DNA of 43,326 nt. Origin: Actinomadura kijaniata NBRC 14229 (GTDB lineage: Bacteria; Actinomycetota; Actinomycetes; Streptosporangiales; Streptosporangiaceae). Below are positions 39,889 to 43,326 of this stretch, in pieces. Location of the stretch: assembly GCF_001552175.1 (NCBI RefSeq), contig NZ_BCQR01000102.1, positions 1 through 43,326 of the forward strand. Direction: 5' to 3'. The notes below the pieces were generated by a model. That model did no database searches. It saw only the letters and a list, made by a program, of their open reading frames with translations, and was not told the origin of the DNA. Both the position numbers and the translations under genes were made by a program. Within the stretch, counting starts at the first letter, position 1; every line of letters begins with the position of its first letter.

Positions 39889-42174
39889 ATGAACGACTGG
39901 GGGGAAGCGCCGATCACGGCGCACCTGCCGCCCGAGACCGTGCTGAACCAGATGGAGATGGCGGTCATCGTCTGCGACCGCTTCAGCAACGTCATCTACG
40001 GCAACGCGTTCGCACGCGAACTGTTCGGCTTCGGCGGCGACGACCTGATCGGCCACTCGGTGCTGTCCCTCGGCATCGCCGAGGAGGACCACGAACAGGC
40101 CACCGAGCTGGCCCGGCACGTCCTCAAGGGCGGCGTCTGGGAGGGCACGTTCTGCAACCTGCGCGCCGACGGGTCCACCGTCTACACGCGCGCGCACGCC
40201 GTCCCGCTGCGCCACCCGTCCGGCGCCGTCGACGGCGTCGTGATCTTCGCGCGCGAGGCCCTCCGCTCCAACCAGCGCGAACAGGACCGCTACGGCCTCC
40301 TGGAACGCATCGGCGAACGCCTGGCCGGCTCCCTGGAACTCGAATCCACCCTCCGCCGCGTCGCCGACACGCTGGTCCCGCAGTTCGCCGACCACTGCTT
40401 CATCGACCTGTTCTCCGGCGACCGCCTCTACCGGCGCGTGTCCCGGCACGCCGGCGGCTGGACCCCGCCCCCCGGCACCTGGGCCGAGGTCGGCGAACCC
40501 GTCTCCTACCCGCCCGGCCACTTCAGCGCCAAGGCCATGAGCCGCCGCGACGCCGTCCTGGTCGAGGACATGGTCCAGCGCAGCTTCGCCGCGCCCAGCG
40601 AGGAGTCCAAGCGCCTCGGCGACGCCATGGGCATCACCTCCGTGATCTCCGCGCCGCTGCTGGTCCGCGGCGAGCTCCTCGGCGTGATGAGCCTCGCCCT
40701 GTCGAACCTGTCCAAGCGCCCCGACCCGCACTACGACGGCTTCGACCGGGACCTGATGGGCGCGATCGCCAGCCGCGTCGCCCTCGCCGTCGACAACGCC
40801 CTGCTGTTCGAGGAGGAGCGCGAGACGGCCCTGGCGTTCCAGAAGCACCTGCTCCCCGGCGACCGACCGCCCCGGCTCGACGGCCTCCAGATCGCCTGGC
40901 GCTACGAACCCGCCCGCCCCCTGGAATCCCACGGCCACGGCATACAGACCCAGGTCGGCGGTGACTGGTACGACGTGATCCCGCTGTCGGCGGGCCGCGT
41001 CGGCGTCGTCATCGGCGACGTCGAGGGCCGCGGCGCCCGCGCCGCCGCCGTCATGGGCCAGCTCCGCGCCGCGCTGCGCGCGTTCGCCCAGGACGACAAG
41101 CCGCCCGCCGACATCCTCCGCAAGCTCGACGAGTGGGTCCGCACCATGACCCGCCCCGAGCGGATGAGCTCCGGCTGGAACAGCGACGACCTCGTCCGCC
41201 CGCCCCTGGTCTCCTGCACCTACTTCGTCTACGACGCCTGGTCACGGGTCCTGGAGTTCGCCAACGCGGGCCACGACCCGCCCCTGCTGATCGTCGACGG
41301 CCAGGTCAGCGAGCTGAGGTTCGAGAGCGAGGGCGCCATGCTCGGCGTCCGCGGCCCCGGCCTGGGCGGCGAGATCCTCTTCAACGAGGAGACCGCCGAA
41401 CTCAAGCCCGGCTCCACCCTCGTCCTCTACACCGACGGCCTCATCGACCGCCGCCCCAAGGACGACGGCGACTACTACACCCGCGAGGAGGCCCGCGAGG
41501 CGGTCCGCTCCGCCGTCGCCGAGGTGGCCCGCCGCGACGTGGAGACCATCGCCGGAGCCGTCTACGACGCGCTGCCCGGCGACATCAACGACGACGTCGC
41601 GATCATGGTCATCCGCACGGCGGGCGAGGAGCTCGCGGTCGCCGACCGGACCTTCCCCGCCGAACCGATCATGGTGTCGGAGGCCCGCCGGATGGCGGCG
41701 GACACGTTCGCGGCCTGGGGCATGCTCGACGAGCAGTCCGAACTGGCCTGCCTGCTGGTCTCCGAGGTCGTCACCAACGTCGTCCTGCACGCCACCGCGA
41801 CCCCCGCGCCCCGCCGCGAACTGGTCCTGGACGGCGGCCTGGGCGCGGTCCAGTTCAACACGGGCTTCGGCCAGAACGCGTTCGACGAGGACGACTGGAG
41901 CCTGGACAGCTTCGACGACCTGGACCTGGCCGAGCAGCTGGGCCGCCGCGAACCCCCGACCAAGGAGTTCCGCCTGCGCCTGCGCAAGGGCGCGAACTCC
42001 ATCTGGGTCGAGGTGTTCGACACGGACATGCGCCTGCCGAGGATCCGCAGCGCGGGCGAGACCGACGAGGGCGGCCGGGGCCTGTACCTGGTGGACCAGC
42101 TGGCGTCCCGCTGGGGAGCCCGCCCCACCTCCAACGGGAAGGCCGTCTGGTTCGAACTGCCCCTGAAACCCTGA
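39889..42174 (+). CDS. PAS-GAF-SpoIIE (PP2C) phosphatase with C-terminal HATPase domain
   Basis: The 761-residue product has a PAS domain (residues about 15-120), a GAF domain (about 135-310) and a SpoIIE-type PP2C phosphatase (about 340-575). Metal-site Asp residues of the phosphatase lie in GGDWYDV (Asp359), GDVEGRG, ANAGHDPPLL and GDINDDVAIM. An HATPase_c/anti-sigma-like domain follows, with N-box SEVVTNVVLHA and G-box EGGRGLYLVDQLA. An acidic insertion of about 45 residues (648-692, rich in Asp/Phe) splits that domain. Such proteins act in anti-sigma and anti-anti-sigma switches. AGGGTGGG precedes the ATG. It is 25 nt upstream of 42200. Confidence 0.92.
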   Translation: MNDWGEAPITAHLPPETVLNQMEMAVIVCDRFSNVIYGNAFARELFGFGGDDLIGHSVLSLGIAEEDHEQATELARHVLKGGVWEGTFCNLRADGSTVYTRAHAVPLRHPSGAVDGVVIFAREALRSNQREQDRYGLLERIGERLAGSLELESTLRRVADTLVPQFADHCFIDLFSGDRLYRRVSRHAGGWTPPPGTWAEVGEPVSYPPGHFSAKAMSRRDAVLVEDMVQRSFAAPSEESKRLGDAMGITSVISAPLLVRGELLGVMSLALSNLSKRPDPHYDGFDRDLMGAIASRVALAVDNALLFEEERETALAFQKHLLPGDRPPRLDGLQIAWRYEPARPLESHGHGIQTQVGGDWYDVIPLSAGRVGVVIGDVEGRGARAAAVMGQLRAALRAFAQDDKPPADILRKLDEWVRTMTRPERMSSGWNSDDLVRPPLVSCTYFVYDAWSRVLEFANAGHDPPLLIVDGQVSELRFESEGAMLGVRGPGLGGEILFNEETAELKPGSTLVLYTDGLIDRRPKDDGDYYTREEAREAVRSAVAEVARRDVETIAGAVYDALPGDINDDVAIMVIRTAGEELAVADRTFPAEPIMVSEARRMAADTFAAWGMLDEQSELACLLVSEVVTNVVLHATATPAPRRELVLDGGLGAVQFNTGFGQNAFDEDDWSLDSFDDLDLAEQLGRREPPTKEFRLRLRKGANSIWVEVFDTDMRLPRIRSAGETDEGGRGLYLVDQLASRWGARPTSNGKAVWFELPLKP

Positions 42175-42199
42175 CCGAACGCCACGCTGAAGGACGACG

Positions 42200-43135
42200 G
42201 TGACGACCCAGACCCTGGCGGGCGGGCCGTACCGGTGCGCGCTGGTGATCCGGTCGACGGACGGGGTGGACGATGACCTGCTCACCGAGATCGCCGACGC
42301 GACGGGCCTGAACTTCGCCCTGTACGGCCACGGCGGCTTCGGCGGCGAGAGCACCGCGACGGTCTACACCGCCGACGACGACCTCCTCATGGAGGTCCGG
42401 TGCGACGAGACCGACGCCAAAGCCCTGTTCGTACGGGTGCACTCGGCCGAACACGCGGCCGCGATCCGGAACGTCATCGCCGCGCGGCGACCGTTCTGGA
42501 ACGAGCCGGCACTCCGCGCCCAACTGGAGGAGAACCTCCGCGAACAGCCCCGGGCACTGGTGGCGCTCCTGATGGCGACCGGCGGAGCGCCTCCCGAACC
42601 GGAGACGGCGGAACTCCTCCAACGCGCACTCGACCACGACGACGAAGAGGTCCGGAACGCCGCCGAGTACGCACGGCTGGTCGCCGCGGAACTCGTTCAC
42701 CCCGTCCTCGTGCGGAAAGCCCAGCCGAAACCGGAACTGGAGCCGATCCTGCGGCCCGCCCGCCCCGTGGACGACGAAAGACACTGGATCACGGTGCGCG
42801 CGGGCGTCCCGGAACGGGCGGTCCCCCGTCCCGTGACCTGGCTGCGCGCCCCCTTCGACGACCCGGACGAAGCGGTGTTCTGGGCGGCGGCGCGGGCCTA
42901 CTGGGTCCTCCTGGCGGTCGACGACCGTGACGGCACGGGATGGCACGAGGAAATCTTCAGCGAGCCGCGCGGCCACCGCACCGCACTCCACATCGTGCGG
43001 CATCCGGCCGTGGACGAGGTGCACCTCGCCCTCCACGGCGACGCCGCCGACACCACCGCCATGGAGCTGGTCAGGGACCTGGGCGCGGAAGTCCTCGACG
43101 GACCTCCCGCAGGCTGGGAACGCACAGCCCCCTGA
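42200..43135 (+). CDS. Hypothetical protein following the SpoIIE-type phosphatase
   Basis: The 311-residue soluble product has an N-terminal ferredoxin-like region (YRCALVIRSTDGVDDDLLTE, FALYGHGG). A helical middle resembles one HEAT-like pair (PETAELLQRALDHDDEEVRN, AAEYARLVAAEL), and a C-terminal alpha/beta part follows. I cannot assign a family. The GTG start lies 25 nt after the phosphatase stop, with AAGGACGACG upstream, so the two are probably co-transcribed. Confidence 0.7.
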   Translation: MTTQTLAGGPYRCALVIRSTDGVDDDLLTEIADATGLNFALYGHGGFGGESTATVYTADDDLLMEVRCDETDAKALFVRVHSAEHAAAIRNVIAARRPFWNEPALRAQLEENLREQPRALVALLMATGGAPPEPETAELLQRALDHDDEEVRNAAEYARLVAAELVHPVLVRKAQPKPELEPILRPARPVDDERHWITVRAGVPERAVPRPVTWLRAPFDDPDEAVFWAAARAYWVLLAVDDRDGTGWHEEIFSEPRGHRTALHIVRHPAVDEVHLALHGDAADTTAMELVRDLGAEVLDGPPAGWERTAP

Positions 43136-43240
43136 GACGGACGGGCGCGTTTTGGGGAATGCCTGCGCGACCGACGGCGTTGTCCTACAGTGGAGACGCG
43201 CTGAGGCGGAGCGCACACCACGGGCTCCTGGCCTCCCGGT

Positions 43241-43269
43241 TTGACGTCTCCGCTTGAAGCGCATAGATT
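43241..43269 (+). promoter_or_regulatory. Sigma-70-type promoter
   Basis: TTGACG (43241-43246), a 17-nt spacer and TAGATT (43264-43269) form the best consensus promoter in the window. It reads toward the right end, giving a start near 43276. Confidence 0.7.
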
Positions 43270-43302
43270 CTTTCCTTGTCCCCAACGGGATGCAGGACGC
43301 CC

Positions 43303-43326
43303 ATGCGGCGGCCGGCCCGGGGGAAG
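43303..43326 (+). CDS. Start of the next gene (partial, unidentified)
   Basis: ATG 43303, with AGGA 6 nt upstream, opens a frame reading MRRPARGK to the window end. The promoter at 43241-43269 would give a leader of about 27 nt. ATG 43290 in another frame is an alternative. Nothing can be said of the product. Confidence 0.35.

Noticed and set aside
39692..39892. Possible short gene before the SpoIIE-type phosphatase
   Set aside because: GTG start without a clear ribosome site and no similarity; the stretch is better read as the phosphatase promoter region.
1..43326. tRNA, rRNA, integrase, intact transposase or biosynthetic cluster
   Set aside because: None was recognised on either strand by reading; a covariance-model scan for RNAs was not possible here.

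Overview
The window is very GC-rich actinomycete chromosome, with many GTG starts, strong third-codon G/C bias and several starts that look leaderless. An XRE/DUF5753 regulator coupled to a DUF397 protein, an IdeR-type iron repressor, an actinobacterial-type SerC, a second-type citrate synthase, DUF2530 and a PAS-GAF-SpoIIE-HATPase phosphatase all point to a filamentous actinomycete. Actinomadura/Thermomonosporaceae or a close relative is my best guess, by inference only. I saw no rRNA, tRNA, CRISPR array, intact insertion sequence or biosynthetic cluster.

The left part (1-14,900) is accessory in character. It has two VOC-fold proteins, a DUF1330 gene divergent from a TetR regulator, several small secreted proteins of unknown role and a secreted tripeptidyl-aminopeptidase-like hydrolase. 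It also has a double-HTH Lrp/AsnC regulator divergent from an NmrA-type oxidoreductase, and a LysR regulator. There are clear signs of decay and rearrangement: a 0.9-kb stretch without a convincing gene, an amber-interrupted secreted peptide, an 82-bp hairpin element, an NmrA-family relic, and a Nudix gene that has lost its Nudix box. Copies of the Nudix gene boundaries recur around a small secreted-protein gene. The XRE-DUF397 pair carries a threefold 20-residue repeat and faces a divergent two-gene unit.

The middle (15,000-24,500) begins with an mgtC-type gene preceded by a 22-codon leader rich in Pro and Asp and by a hairpin. A TetR gene divergent from an exporter-NmrA operon follows, with two matching palindromes between them. 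Next come a DUF2530-MarR-MFS-thpR block, a secreted small protein, and a MarR gene followed by a Tat-exported DyP peroxidase (efeB). The efeB promoter carries two perfect palindromes. A broken Tat-signal ORF lies behind efeB.

The right part (24,500-43,326) is more housekeeping-like: a four-module PH-like membrane protein, a secreted anchored beta-propeller protein, an orphan class II glutamine amidotransferase, serC, and a large membrane protein fusing a cytoplasmic region to an extracytoplasmic type 1 periplasmic-binding domain. A secreted Ig-like protein, citrate synthase divergent from pdxH, an MFS exporter, ideR, the SpoIIE-type phosphatase and a hypothetical protein follow. The window ends in a good sigma-70-type promoter for the next gene. 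Most convergent pairs are separated by strong hairpin terminators.
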